Origin: Campylobacterales bacterium
Lineage (GTDB): Bacteria; Campylobacterota; Campylobacteria; Campylobacterales; Sulfurovaceae
Direction of reading: 5' to 3'
Length of the DNA stretch: 8,412 nucleotides
NCBI GenBank assembly: GCA_014763905.1
Contig: JACXUN010000053.1
Location: forward strand, 1-8,412
Shown here: piece by piece, positions 1 to 5,957 of the stretch
Numbering within the stretch: the first letter of the stretch is position 1
How the letters are laid out: every line of letters begins with the position of its first letter
Made by a program: the position numbers and the translations under genes
Notes under the pieces: generated by a model
The model's input: only the letters and a program-made list of their open reading frames with translations
What the model was told of the DNA's origin: nothing
Database searches by the model: none

Positions 1-21
1 ATGTTTAACCATAATTTTTAA

Positions 22-49
22 TTAAACTGTATTAAACGGGAATTATACT
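22..49 (+). promoter_or_regulatory. Probable promoter of the acidic protein-gmk operon
   Basis: A TATACT -10 box lies at 44-49. A weak -35-like TTAAAC lies at 22-27 with a 16-base spacer, in a very AT-rich stretch. Transcription would start near 56, giving a leader of about 30 bases. Campylobacterota sigma-70 promoters usually have a good -10 and little -35, which fits. Positions 1-84 hold no recognisable gene, although the first bases could be the tail of an upstream gene. Confidence 0.4.
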
Positions 50-84
50 AAAATAATTGCCTAGTTATAAACCTTGGAGCCAAA

Positions 85-1260
85 ATGAAAATTTTATTAA
101 TAAACCATAATCCTGTAGTATCAAGATTAACGGCACTGAGTGCTAAAAAAGAGCAAGTAGATTTAGATGAAATTCAGGAAGTTTCAGAGCTAAGAGCCAG
201 TGATTATGATATTGTTTTTGTTGATTCGGAAAACTATAATAGTGAAATATCCAATCTTCTCAACAACTCGGGGATTGAGAAAAAAGTTCTCTTTTTTGCT
301 CAAAATGAAGAGGTAGAAAGCGAGCTTTTCAATGAAACGATCTTAAAGCCGTTCTTGCCGTCTGAGGTATCGGCAATTATCCGTAAGACCAAAGTGGAGA
401 TTCATGAAAAAGAGCAGACAGCAGAAGCAAATGATGATCTCATCGATCTCGATGCATTGATCAAAGGTAGAGAAGAGCATTTGAATCAACTAGAAGCAGA
501 GCCGGAAATCACAGCAGCAGCAGTGGCATCAACAGACCAAGAGGAGAAATTCGATCTCTTTGAAGAGCCGAAACTTCCTGTAACAGAAGAGCCGAAAGTG
601 GAAGAGAAGCCAAAAGTGGTAGAACCTTCCGTGGAAAAAGATACCTTTGATCTAGCCCTCGACGAAGCGTTCCCAATCAATTTTGCCGACGAAGAAGCAC
701 CTAAAGAGGAAGAAAAGCCAAAAGCAGTGACCTCAAAAGAAGAAAAACCGGAAAGTGATTATTTTAGTGATAGTTTTGAAGATGAAATATCATCAGATGA
801 AACAGATACCAACCTCGAAACAAAAGCGTTTGACGATTCGCTTTTTGAGTTAGATGAGAAAGAGACAGAATCCCATGAACTCTTTGAACTTGACAGCAGT
901 GATCACAATAAGAAAGAGAATGATCTCTTAGATTTTGATCTGGACAGCAGTGAAGAGATTGATTTTGAAGCGGCATCTGTACTAGCTGCTACTGAAGTTG
1001 TCGAAAAGAAACACCAAACTAAAATCTTGGATATGGAAGAGGTCACTAATATCCGAGGACTTCTTAATGCAGAGAGCAAAGAAAAAGAGACCAAAGAGGA
1101 ACCAAGTGAAATCGTACCCGAAGAGACAGCTCCAGCCAATCAATTAGCAGGTTCAGAACTGCTAGCCCATACTTTAGGGGCTATGCCGGTTGATGAGCTG
1201 AGACGATTCCTTCGGGGTGCCAAAGTTCACATCACCATCAAGTTCCCAAAAGATCTCTAA
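85..1260 (+). CDS. Highly acidic protein with degenerate receiver-like N-terminal domain
   Basis: This 391-residue protein has three parts. Residues 1-105 resemble a response-regulator receiver fold: strand KILLIN at 2-7, then YDIVFVD ending at D47, and a KPF motif at K88-F90 that matches the conserved receiver Lys-Pro. The acidic pair expected after strand 1 is N7-H8 instead, and the beta-4 Ser/Thr position is alanine (A72), so phosphorylation is doubtful. Residues 106-345 are a Glu/Asp/Lys/Pro-rich, probably disordered region with recurring FDLF/LFELD motifs. Residues 352-391 form an ordered tail (ELLAHTLGAMPVDELRRFLR, then a KVHITIKF strand). Position next to gmk matches the 'highly acidic' or 'poly E-rich' proteins of Campylobacter and Helicobacter, whose function I cannot name. 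A TGGAG site at 75-79, five bases before ATG, supports the start. The stop codon overlaps the gmk start. Confidence 0.85.
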   Translation: MKILLINHNPVVSRLTALSAKKEQVDLDEIQEVSELRASDYDIVFVDSENYNSEISNLLNNSGIEKKVLFFAQNEEVESELFNETILKPFLPSEVSAIIRKTKVEIHEKEQTAEANDDLIDLDALIKGREEHLNQLEAEPEITAAAVASTDQEEKFDLFEEPKLPVTEEPKVEEKPKVVEPSVEKDTFDLALDEAFPINFADEEAPKEEEKPKAVTSKEEKPESDYFSDSFEDEISSDETDTNLETKAFDDSLFELDEKETESHELFELDSSDHNKKENDLLDFDLDSSEEIDFEAASVLAATEVVEKKHQTKILDMEEVTNIRGLLNAESKEKETKEEPSEIVPEETAPANQLAGSELLAHTLGAMPVDELRRFLRGAKVHITIKFPKDL

Positions 1261-1871
1261 TGAACGGAGCGATTTTGGTTCTCTCCGGTCCTAGCGGTGC
1301 AGGCAAAAGTACAATTATCCATCATGCCAGTGAGCAGATAGGAGCCTATCACTTCTCTATCTCCACTACCACTCGCTCACCTAGAGCGGGAGAGCAGGAT
1401 GGGGTAGACTACTACTTCGTTTCTCGTGAAGCGTTTGAAGAGGATATCAAAGCGGGTGCCTTTTTGGAGTATGCAACGGTTCACGGCAACTATTACGGTA
1501 CCTCGCTCAAACCGGTCAAAGAGGCATTAGCCCAAGGCAAATTGGTCATCTTTGATATCGATGTCCAAGGACATCGACTGGTGCGTGCCAAGATGCGTGA
1601 TTATGTCACCTCTGCTTTTATCACCCCTCCTTCTCTGAGCGAACTGGAAAAACGTCTCTATGCCCGATCAACCGATAATAATGATGTGATTCAAAAACGT
1701 ATTGAGAATGCTAAAGAGGAGATCAAAGCGATCGGGGAATTTGATTTTGTCATTATCAATGATGTGGTGGAAAAAGCTTCTCATCAATTTGCTACCGTTG
1801 CTAATGCGGCTAGACTCAAACAAAATCAAGAAGAGTTAAACCAGTTGATACACTATTGGTTAGAGAATTAA
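1260..1871 (+). CDS. gmk: Guanylate kinase
   Basis: It phosphorylates GMP to GDP with ATP, a cytosolic step in guanine nucleotide supply that also recycles cyclic-di-GMP breakdown products. The 203-residue length is normal for the family. The P-loop GPSGAGKS is at 10-17. The GMP-binding set known from yeast enzyme is present, shifted by one residue: S35, R39, R42, Y51, E70 and Y79. The conserved FDIDVQG lies at 98-104, and the lid region (EKRLYARSTDNNDVIQKRI) follows near 130-150. The start ATG shares its A with the stop codon of the acidic protein (TAATG). No clear ribosome site precedes it, so translation is probably coupled to the upstream gene. All catalytic residues I can check are intact. 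Confidence 0.97.
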   Translation: MNGAILVLSGPSGAGKSTIIHHASEQIGAYHFSISTTTRSPRAGEQDGVDYYFVSREAFEEDIKAGAFLEYATVHGNYYGTSLKPVKEALAQGKLVIFDIDVQGHRLVRAKMRDYVTSAFITPPSLSELEKRLYARSTDNNDVIQKRIENAKEEIKAIGEFDFVIINDVVEKASHQFATVANAARLKQNQEELNQLIHYWLEN

Positions 1872-1923
1872 CTATAATTTTTCCTATTTATTTAGAATTA
1901 ACAAAAATTAAGTATAATTTTTC
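1865..1923 (+). repeat. Split direct repeat over the gmk stop and tatA promoter
   Basis: GAATTAACTATAATTTTTC occurs intact at 1865-1883. It recurs at 1895-1923, divided by ten extra bases (1903-1912) into GAATTAAC (1895-1902) and TATAATTTTTC (1913-1923). Both copies carry a TATAAT box, 40 bases apart. The gmk stop codon (1869-1871) lies inside the first copy. It looks like a local duplication that yields two candidate -10 boxes before tatA. Confidence 0.6.
1913..1918 (+). promoter_or_regulatory. -10 box of the probable tatA promoter
   Basis: A perfect TATAAT lies 30 bases before the tatA start codon, after A/T runs and without a recognisable -35 box. A second TATAAT at 1873-1878 could act as an alternative, more distal promoter. 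This suggests tatA can be transcribed separately from gmk, despite sharing its orientation. Confidence 0.5.
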
Positions 1924-1947
1924 AAAACTTATTCAAAGGAATTTATT

Positions 1948-2175
1948 ATGGGAATGCCTAGTATGCCTGAATTACTCGTTATCTTAGCGATCGTGGTACT
2001 ACTTTTTGGAGCGAAAAAAATACCTGATCTAGCACAAGGTGTCGGTAAGGGGATCAAAAACTTCAAAAAAGCGATGAAAGATGACGAAGAAAATACTGTT
2101 GCTGATGTCAAAGAGATCAAAGACGAGACCAAAACAGCGGTAACAGAAGCAAAAGATACTGTTAAAAAAGCATAA
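1948..2175 (+). CDS. tatA: Sec-independent translocase subunit TatA
   Basis: TatA is the pore-forming component of the twin-arginine pathway, which exports folded, often cofactor-bearing proteins across the inner membrane. The 75-residue product has the family layout: a short N-terminus (MGMPSMPE), one membrane helix at about 8-21 ([13 protein letters not shown]), the [17 protein letters not shown] hinge and amphipathic helix at about 20-45, then a charged K/D/E-rich tail. The FG hinge and the [11 protein letters not shown] stretch are TatA hallmarks. The short tail argues against TatB. AAAGGA at 1935-1940, seven bases before ATG, fixes the start; the later in-frame ATG (third codon) is poorly spaced. 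No tatB or tatC is present in the window. Its position between gmk and argS is as I recall for Campylobacter and Helicobacter. Confidence 0.93.
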   Translation: MGMPSMPELLVILAIVVLLFGAKKIPDLAQGVGKGIKNFKKAMKDDEENTVADVKEIKDETKTAVTEAKDTVKKA

Positions 2176-2194
2176 TTATCTTGCTGCATCACAC

Positions 2195-2218
2195 GGTTCA
2201 CTCTCTCTTGAGTGAACC
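2195..2218 (+). terminator. Hairpin after tatA, possible terminator or attenuator
   Basis: A perfect 9-bp stem, GGTTCACTC at 2195-2203 and GAGTGAACC at 2210-2218, closes a six-base loop (TCTCTT) 19 bases after the tatA stop. The following bases (ACAATATTTTA) contain only a weak T-tract, so factor-independent termination may be partial. Partial termination or transcript processing between tatA and argS is the likely role. Confidence 0.55.
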
Positions 2219-2234
2219 ACAATATTTTAGGCAC

Positions 2235-2240
2235 TATAAC
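2235..2240 (+). promoter_or_regulatory. Possible -10 box for argS
   Basis: TATAAC lies 32 bases before the argS start and 16 bases after the tatA hairpin. No -35 box is clear. It would give argS its own transcript if the hairpin terminates. Confidence 0.25.
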
Positions 2241-2272
2241 GCCTCCTACTTCACCCTATTGATGGAAAATTT

Positions 2273-3976
2273 ATGAAAATCAAATCACAATTAAGTCAGA
2301 TTATCCAAGCCGCATTGGAGCGTGCCGATATCCCAAGCGATGAAGAAATTATTATATCCGATGCGAGTAAGCCGGAGTTTGGGGATTATCAATTTAACGG
2401 CATTATGAAACTTGCTAAACAGCTCAAAAAAAATCCAAGAGAGATCGCCAATCAAGTTATCGAACAGATTCCTACCGAAGGAATGATCGCCAAAGTAGAA
2501 GTTGCCGGTCCCGGATTTATCAATATCTGGTTGAGCAATGCGTGGTTATCGGATCAAAGTAGTGCGATACTGGACGATACACGGGTCGGTGTCGGATATG
2601 TCGAACAGCCGGAAAAAGTGATCATCGACTACTCCGGTCCCAATATGGCAAAACAGATGCACGTCGGACATCTCCGCTCTAGTATTATCGGCGATACTTT
2701 AGCAACACTGCTAGCATTTTTAGGTGACGAGGTGATTCGCCAAAACCATATCGGTGACTGGGGAACGCAATTTGGAATGCTGATCGCCTATCTGGAAGAG
2801 CAAGGAACCGACAGTTCTCATCAAGAACTCAAAGACCTCGAACAATTCTACAAAGATGCCAAAGTCCGATTTGACGAGAGTGAAGCCTTTGCTGACACCG
2901 CGAGAGAGTATGTGGTCAAAATCCAGCAAGGGGATACTCACTGTCTCCAACTCTGGCAACAGTTTATCGATAGCTCTTTACGACACTGCGAAGAGGTATA
3001 TGAGAAATTGGGAGTCAACCTAACACGTGACGATGTACGGGCAGAGAGTTTCTATAACGACCGACTCCCTGCTGTCATCACCACACTCCAAAGCCAAAAT
3101 ATCTCCACCACGTCAGAGGGAGCGGAGTGTGTCTTCTTGGAAGGATCAGATACCCCGATTATCGTCCAAAAAGGGGACGGCGGATATCTCTACTCGACCA
3201 CCGATCTCGCTGCTCTCGAATATCGAGCCAAAGAGCTTCAAGCCGATCGTATCTGTTATGTGGTAGATGCCCGACAAAGCGAACACTTTAGACAGGTCTT
3301 TACCATTGCCAAAAAGGCAAAAATGGTACCAGAAAGTGTCAAGCTAGAGCATATCGCCTTTGGAACCATGATGGATAAGAGCGGTAAACCGTTCAAGACC
3401 CGAGACGGCGGAACCGTCAAACTGATCGATCTGCTGGATGAAGCGGTCGTACGGGCTAAAGCAACCATCAAAGAGCGGGAAAATCAAGAAGAGATCGATC
3501 TTGATCACGTCGCCACGGCTCTGGGTATCGGTGCGGTCAAATATGCCGACCTAAGTATCAATAGAGAGTCCAATTACCTCTTCTCATGGGACAAGATGCT
3601 CAGTTTCGATGGCAATACCGCTCTCTATATGCAGTATGCCTATGCCCGAATCCAATCAATCTTTAGAAAATATGAAGGGGAGTTGAGCGGTGCAATTATT
3701 ATCGGTGATGAACTGGAACATCGATTGGCTCTCATGCTGCTCAAATTTGAAGATACCTTGACCAAAGCCGCCGTTGAAGCCACACCGCACACCATTACTG
3801 CCTATCTCTATGAGCTGGTAACGCTCTTTATGAAGTTTTATGAACAGAATCCGATTCTCAAAGAGGGGGTTGAAGAGTCCACCAAAATGAGCCGACTCCA
3901 ACTCGCTAGCTTAACCGGTAAGGTTATAAAAAAAGGATTGGAGATTTTAGGTATCGAGGTTGTCGATAAAATTTAA
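2273..3976 (+). CDS. argS: Arginyl-tRNA synthetase
   Basis: This class I synthetase attaches arginine to tRNA-Arg in the cytosol. At 567 residues it is close to the E. coli enzyme. The N-terminal tRNA-binding domain spans about 1-110, including KPEFGDYQFNGIMKLAKQLK at 33-52. The active site begins with SGPNMAKQMHVGHLRSSIIGD, where HVGH at 130-133 is the HIGH motif. HIGDWGTQFGML (159-170) and GDGGYLYSTTDLAAL (301-315) are family signatures. The KMSK region is the usual degenerate ArgRS form, GKPFKTRDGG (371-380). The DALR anticodon-binding domain runs from about 450 (YMQYAYARIQSIFRK) to the end, with RLQLASLTGKVIKKGLEILG at 541-560. The ribosome site is weak (GGA at 2264-2266). A five-codon mini-ORF at 2262-2276 overlaps the start. 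The gene is intact. Confidence 0.97.
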   Translation: MKIKSQLSQIIQAALERADIPSDEEIIISDASKPEFGDYQFNGIMKLAKQLKKNPREIANQVIEQIPTEGMIAKVEVAGPGFINIWLSNAWLSDQSSAILDDTRVGVGYVEQPEKVIIDYSGPNMAKQMHVGHLRSSIIGDTLATLLAFLGDEVIRQNHIGDWGTQFGMLIAYLEEQGTDSSHQELKDLEQFYKDAKVRFDESEAFADTAREYVVKIQQGDTHCLQLWQQFIDSSLRHCEEVYEKLGVNLTRDDVRAESFYNDRLPAVITTLQSQNISTTSEGAECVFLEGSDTPIIVQKGDGGYLYSTTDLAALEYRAKELQADRICYVVDARQSEHFRQVFTIAKKAKMVPESVKLEHIAFGTMMDKSGKPFKTRDGGTVKLIDLLDEAVVRAKATIKERENQEEIDLDHVATALGIGAVKYADLSINRESNYLFSWDKMLSFDGNTALYMQYAYARIQSIFRKYEGELSGAIIIGDELEHRLALMLLKFEDTLTKAAVEATPHTITAYLYELVTLFMKFYEQNPILKEGVEESTKMSRLQLASLTGKVIKKGLEILGIEVVDKI

Positions 3977-3990
3977 GATAGGATTATAGA

Positions 3991-4317
3991 ATGAAAGCCA
4001 TCATTGTCATCGCTATTCTTTCAGCCATTGTACCTATCGTACTTTTTTATAAAAGAGATCGCGATATCACCAAATTTTTCATCTCAGCTGCCCTCTTGGG
4101 CGGGATTATCTCGACGGCGATTGTGGGAAATATGATGCGGTCGATCGCTCCGCTTTTTTTAACTCATATCGTTGCGGTGATTTTTGCGTATGGAGGATTG
4201 ATAATCTATATCTTGCGGGGGAGAGCCTACTGGTATATCTGGATATTACCGATCCTGACGATTCTGCTCTATCTGCTCTTGGCTTGGCTGGGTAATGAGC
4301 ATTTGCCGTCTCTTTAG
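3991..4317 (+). CDS. Small four-helix membrane protein, function unknown
   Basis: I do not recognise this 108-residue protein. It has four hydrophobic stretches, at about 2-20, 28-46, 53-74 and 80-101. A charged KRDRD loop follows the first helix and an RGR loop precedes the fourth. The C-terminus is short (GNEHLPSL). No catalytic or binding motif is visible. TAGGA at 3979-3983, seven bases before the ATG, makes the start convincing. It begins 14 bases after the argS stop, so it probably shares the argS transcript. That does not by itself imply a role in tRNA charging. It could be a lineage-specific conserved hypothetical protein. Confidence 0.75.
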   Translation: MKAIIVIAILSAIVPIVLFYKRDRDITKFFISAALLGGIISTAIVGNMMRSIAPLFLTHIVAVIFAYGGLIIYILRGRAYWYIWILPILTILLYLLLAWLGNEHLPSL

Positions 4318-4332
4318 TTTCTTTTGGAAACT
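4316..4332 (+). terminator. Weak hairpin at the end of the argS transcript
   Basis: AGTTTC at 4316-4321 can pair with GAAACT at 4327-4332 around a five-base loop, starting within the stop codon of the small membrane protein. The stem is short and has no T-tract after it, so any terminator role is tentative. Confidence 0.2.
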
Positions 4333-4351
4333 CGAACTGGTTTAAGTTTGC

Positions 4352-4407
4352 CTACAAAAAACCTCGTAAAAAAAATTATTTTTAAGCGAAAATATTATTT
4401 TTTGTAG
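4352..4407. repeat. 10-bp inverted repeat in the AT-rich gap before htpX
   Basis: CTACAAAAAA at 4352-4361 is perfectly inverted as TTTTTTGTAG at 4398-4407. The 36 bases between them are almost all A or T. The A- and T-tracts could bend DNA or bind a regulator, or the pair could act in transcription termination. Apart from this and the htpX promoter, positions 4333-4430 hold nothing I recognise. Confidence 0.4.
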
Positions 4408-4430
4408 ATAATTTTTCACACACAATGATC

Positions 4431-4459
4431 TTGATTTTTTGAAATAAAAAGTATACAAT
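4431..4459 (+). promoter_or_regulatory. Probable sigma-70-type promoter of htpX
   Basis: TTGATT at 4431-4436 and TACAAT at 4454-4459 are separated by 17 bases, the ideal spacing, and give the best -35/-10 pair in the window. Transcription would start near 4466. I see no CIRCE (HrcA) or HAIR (HspR) operator around it, so heat regulation by those repressors is not supported. Confidence 0.5.
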
Positions 4460-4467
4460 AGAGTCTA

Positions 4468-4493
4468 AATAATAAAAAATTATTATTAAAGGA
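4468..4493 (+). promoter_or_regulatory. AT-only leader hairpin abutting the htpX ribosome site
   Basis: AATAATAA (4468-4475) and TTATTATT (4480-4487) form an 8-bp stem with an AAAA loop. It is followed at once by the ribosome site AAAGGA (4488-4493). That site lies seven bases before TTG at 4501 but only one base before the TTG at 4495, so it selects 4501 as the start codon. The weak stem next to the ribosome site might modulate translation. Confidence 0.45.
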
Positions 4494-4500
4494 ATTGAAT

Positions 4501-5331
4501 TTGACAGAAAATATAAAAACAACCCTACTATTAACCTCTCTAACCCTGCTGTTTATCTGGATCGGTGGGATGTTAGCCGGAAAAACAGGGATGATAATCG
4601 CCTTTCTGGTAGCAGTCGGTATGAATTTTTGGGCGTACTACAACTCAGATAAAAGTGTACTCGCTCACTATCATGCCATCGAAGTAGGAGATCATAATGC
4701 ACCTGACTTGATGGAGATTGTAGAGCGATTGACCTACAAAGCCCGTCTGCCAATGCCCAAAGTCTATATCATCCCAGATCAAATACCCAATGCCTTTGCA
4801 ACCGGACGCAATGCTGAAAACTCTGCCGTTGCGGTGACTGAAGGATTGCTCGATCTGATGGATTATGAAGAGATTGAGGCGGTGATTGCCCATGAGATCA
4901 GCCATATCAACCACAGTGACATCTTGATTTCGACCGTTGCAGCGACGATTGCCGGAGCGATCTCGATGCTCATCAACTTTGGGATGATATTTGGCGGAGA
5001 TCGAGAGCGACCCAATGTGATCGTGATGTTGATTTTGATGTTTTTGGCTCCAATGGCTGCCTCGATCATTCAGATGACCATCAGCAGAAGCCGAGAATAC
5101 AAAGCCGATGCCGGTGCAGCCTATCTCACCGGACATCCGGAGTGGCTGCAATCGGCTCTTGCTAAACTGGAGAACTATAATGCCCACGGTATGATGCATG
5201 ATGCCTCCAATGAGACCGCTCATATGTTTATTATCAATCCTTTTACCGGAAAAGATATCAGCTTTGCTAATTTATTCCGAACCCATCCAACGACACAAGA
5301 TCGAATAGATCGTTTGGAGCAATACAAATAA
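4501..5331 (+). CDS. htpX: Membrane zinc metalloprotease HtpX (M48 family)
   Basis: HtpX degrades damaged or misfolded inner-membrane proteins, with its active site on the cytosolic side. The 276-residue product has hydrophobic segments at about 7-25 and 29-47, then the protease domain. HEISH at 131-135 carries the two zinc histidines (H131, H135) and the catalytic glutamate (E132). SREYKADAGAA gives the third zinc ligand, E199. Two further hydrophobic segments at about 142-165 and 172-193 separate these motifs, as in the family. The C-terminal PFTGKDISFANLFRTHPTTQDRI (247-269) is also typical. The start is TTG at 4501, chosen because AAAGGA is correctly spaced for it; the TTG two codons earlier is too close. 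The gene seems monocistronic: it has its own promoter and is followed by a REP-like hairpin and a convergent gene. Confidence 0.95.
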   Translation: MTENIKTTLLLTSLTLLFIWIGGMLAGKTGMIIAFLVAVGMNFWAYYNSDKSVLAHYHAIEVGDHNAPDLMEIVERLTYKARLPMPKVYIIPDQIPNAFATGRNAENSAVAVTEGLLDLMDYEEIEAVIAHEISHINHSDILISTVAATIAGAISMLINFGMIFGGDRERPNVIVMLILMFLAPMAASIIQMTISRSREYKADAGAAYLTGHPEWLQSALAKLENYNAHGMMHDASNETAHMFIINPFTGKDISFANLFRTHPTTQDRIDRLEQYK

Positions 5332-5345
5332 TTGGAAGATGGCTC

Positions 5346-5416
5346 CCGTAGGGTTGGCTTCAGCTGATGCAAAATAATGTCTCTGTTTAAATCGTCGGCT
5401 GAAGCCAACCCTACGG
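5346..5416. repeat. REP-like inverted-repeat doublet 1 (GTAG-footed)
   Basis: The left arm at 5346-5368 and right arm at 5394-5416 are inverted copies. They match at 21 of 23 positions, including 19 consecutive outer bases, and are separated by a 25-base AT-rich spacer. Each arm starts, after CC, with GTAG followed by an imperfect short palindrome (GGTTGGCTTCAGC...). This is the layout of a REP doublet (BIME) mobilised by RAYT transposases. It lies 14 bases after the htpX stop and contains the stop codon of the convergent minus-strand gene. It could also help to end or stabilise both transcripts. No transposase is in the window. Confidence 0.7.
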
Positions 5417-5944
5417 TTTCGGAAGATTAAAGCGTGTGGGTTTATGCTCCATCTCAATATAATCTCGCTTCAAAGCAATCTCCCGCTTCCCTCGCCAATA
5501 ATATCCACCTACCACTCCGCCGGCTGCACTCAGTATCAACAGCCCCGTCGTAAACATCTGAGCCATCACAAAAAGCCCTCCGACCCCTATTGCACCGGCA
5601 AATGCCGCACCGACTTTGAAATTGGCTTTGGCATGAGCCGTTTTGGCTTCTCTGGCGATATCTTTTTGAGCCTGTTTGATAACACGGGTTTTGGCTCGTT
5701 CGGCATTGAGTTGCAACTTTTCACGCTCCTTATTGTGTTGCTCTTTTGCTCTGTAAATGGCATCCTTTTTAGCATGAGCAGAAATAGAGCTAAACCAAAA
5801 AGCAACCACCACCGCCACAAAAAGTAGCGGAAGTCCCAAACGAAGCATATCAATCCAATCAATAATCTCTGGAGCCAAAAAGAGCAAAACAACGGTAATG
5901 CTCTGAACCAAAAATATACCCAATAAGAATTTTATAAACTGCAA
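5411..5944 (-). CDS. Four-helix membrane protein with central charged helix, function unknown
   Basis: I do not recognise this protein. From the TTG at 5944 it has 177 residues. Two hydrophobic segments (about 4-24 and 34-52) are followed by a long Ala/Lys/Glu/Arg-rich helix, probably a coiled coil, at about 57-110. Two Gly/Ala-rich hydrophobic segments follow (112-131, 132-150), then a basic tail ending RFNLPKP. The start was chosen because AAAGG at 5952-5956 lies seven bases before TTG. The open frame extends up to 6013, but that part crosses the REP-like repeat and is probably untranslated. The stop codon TAG is the GTAG foot of the other repeat. It is the only minus-strand gene here, convergent with htpX and divergent from rimO. 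A real gene is favoured over the plus-strand frame by the ribosome site and the membrane/coiled-coil pattern. Confidence 0.72.
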   Translation of the reverse strand: MQFIKFLLGIFLVQSITVVLLFLAPEIIDWIDMLRLGLPLLFVAVVVAFWFSSISAHAKKDAIYRAKEQHNKEREKLQLNAERAKTRVIKQAQKDIAREAKTAHAKANFKVGAAFAGAIGVGGLFVMAQMFTTGLLILSAAGGVVGGYYWRGKREIALKRDYIEMEHKPTRFNLPKP

Positions 5945-5951
5945 GATATCA

Positions 5952-5956
5952 CCTTT
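5952..5956 (-). promoter_or_regulatory. Ribosome site deciding the minus-strand gene start
   Basis: On the minus strand AAAGG lies seven bases before TTG at 5944-5942, the same spacing as the tatA and htpX sites. It begins one base after the end of the neighbouring inverted repeat. Confidence 0.6.
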
Positions 5957-5957
5957 A

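Noticed and set aside
1..21. Short frame ATG-TTT-AAC-CAT-AAT-TTT-TAA at the left edge
   Set aside because: It is too short to judge; it may be the tail of an upstream gene or chance in AT-rich DNA.
2195..2218. CIRCE-like or other repressor operator at the tatA-argS hairpin
   Set aside because: The 9-bp arms with a 6-base loop do not match the CIRCE sequence or spacing (TTAGCACTC-N9-GAGTGCTAA); a transcript hairpin is simpler.
4645..5223. 192-codon open frame antisense to htpX
   Set aside because: It lies wholly over htpX, whose motifs are complete, and its product is low-complexity with no domain or plausible ribosome site.
5444..5827. 127-codon plus-strand frame opposite the minus-strand membrane gene
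   Set aside because: Its product has no recognisable domains, while the minus strand gives clear membrane and coiled-coil segments with a well-placed ribosome site.
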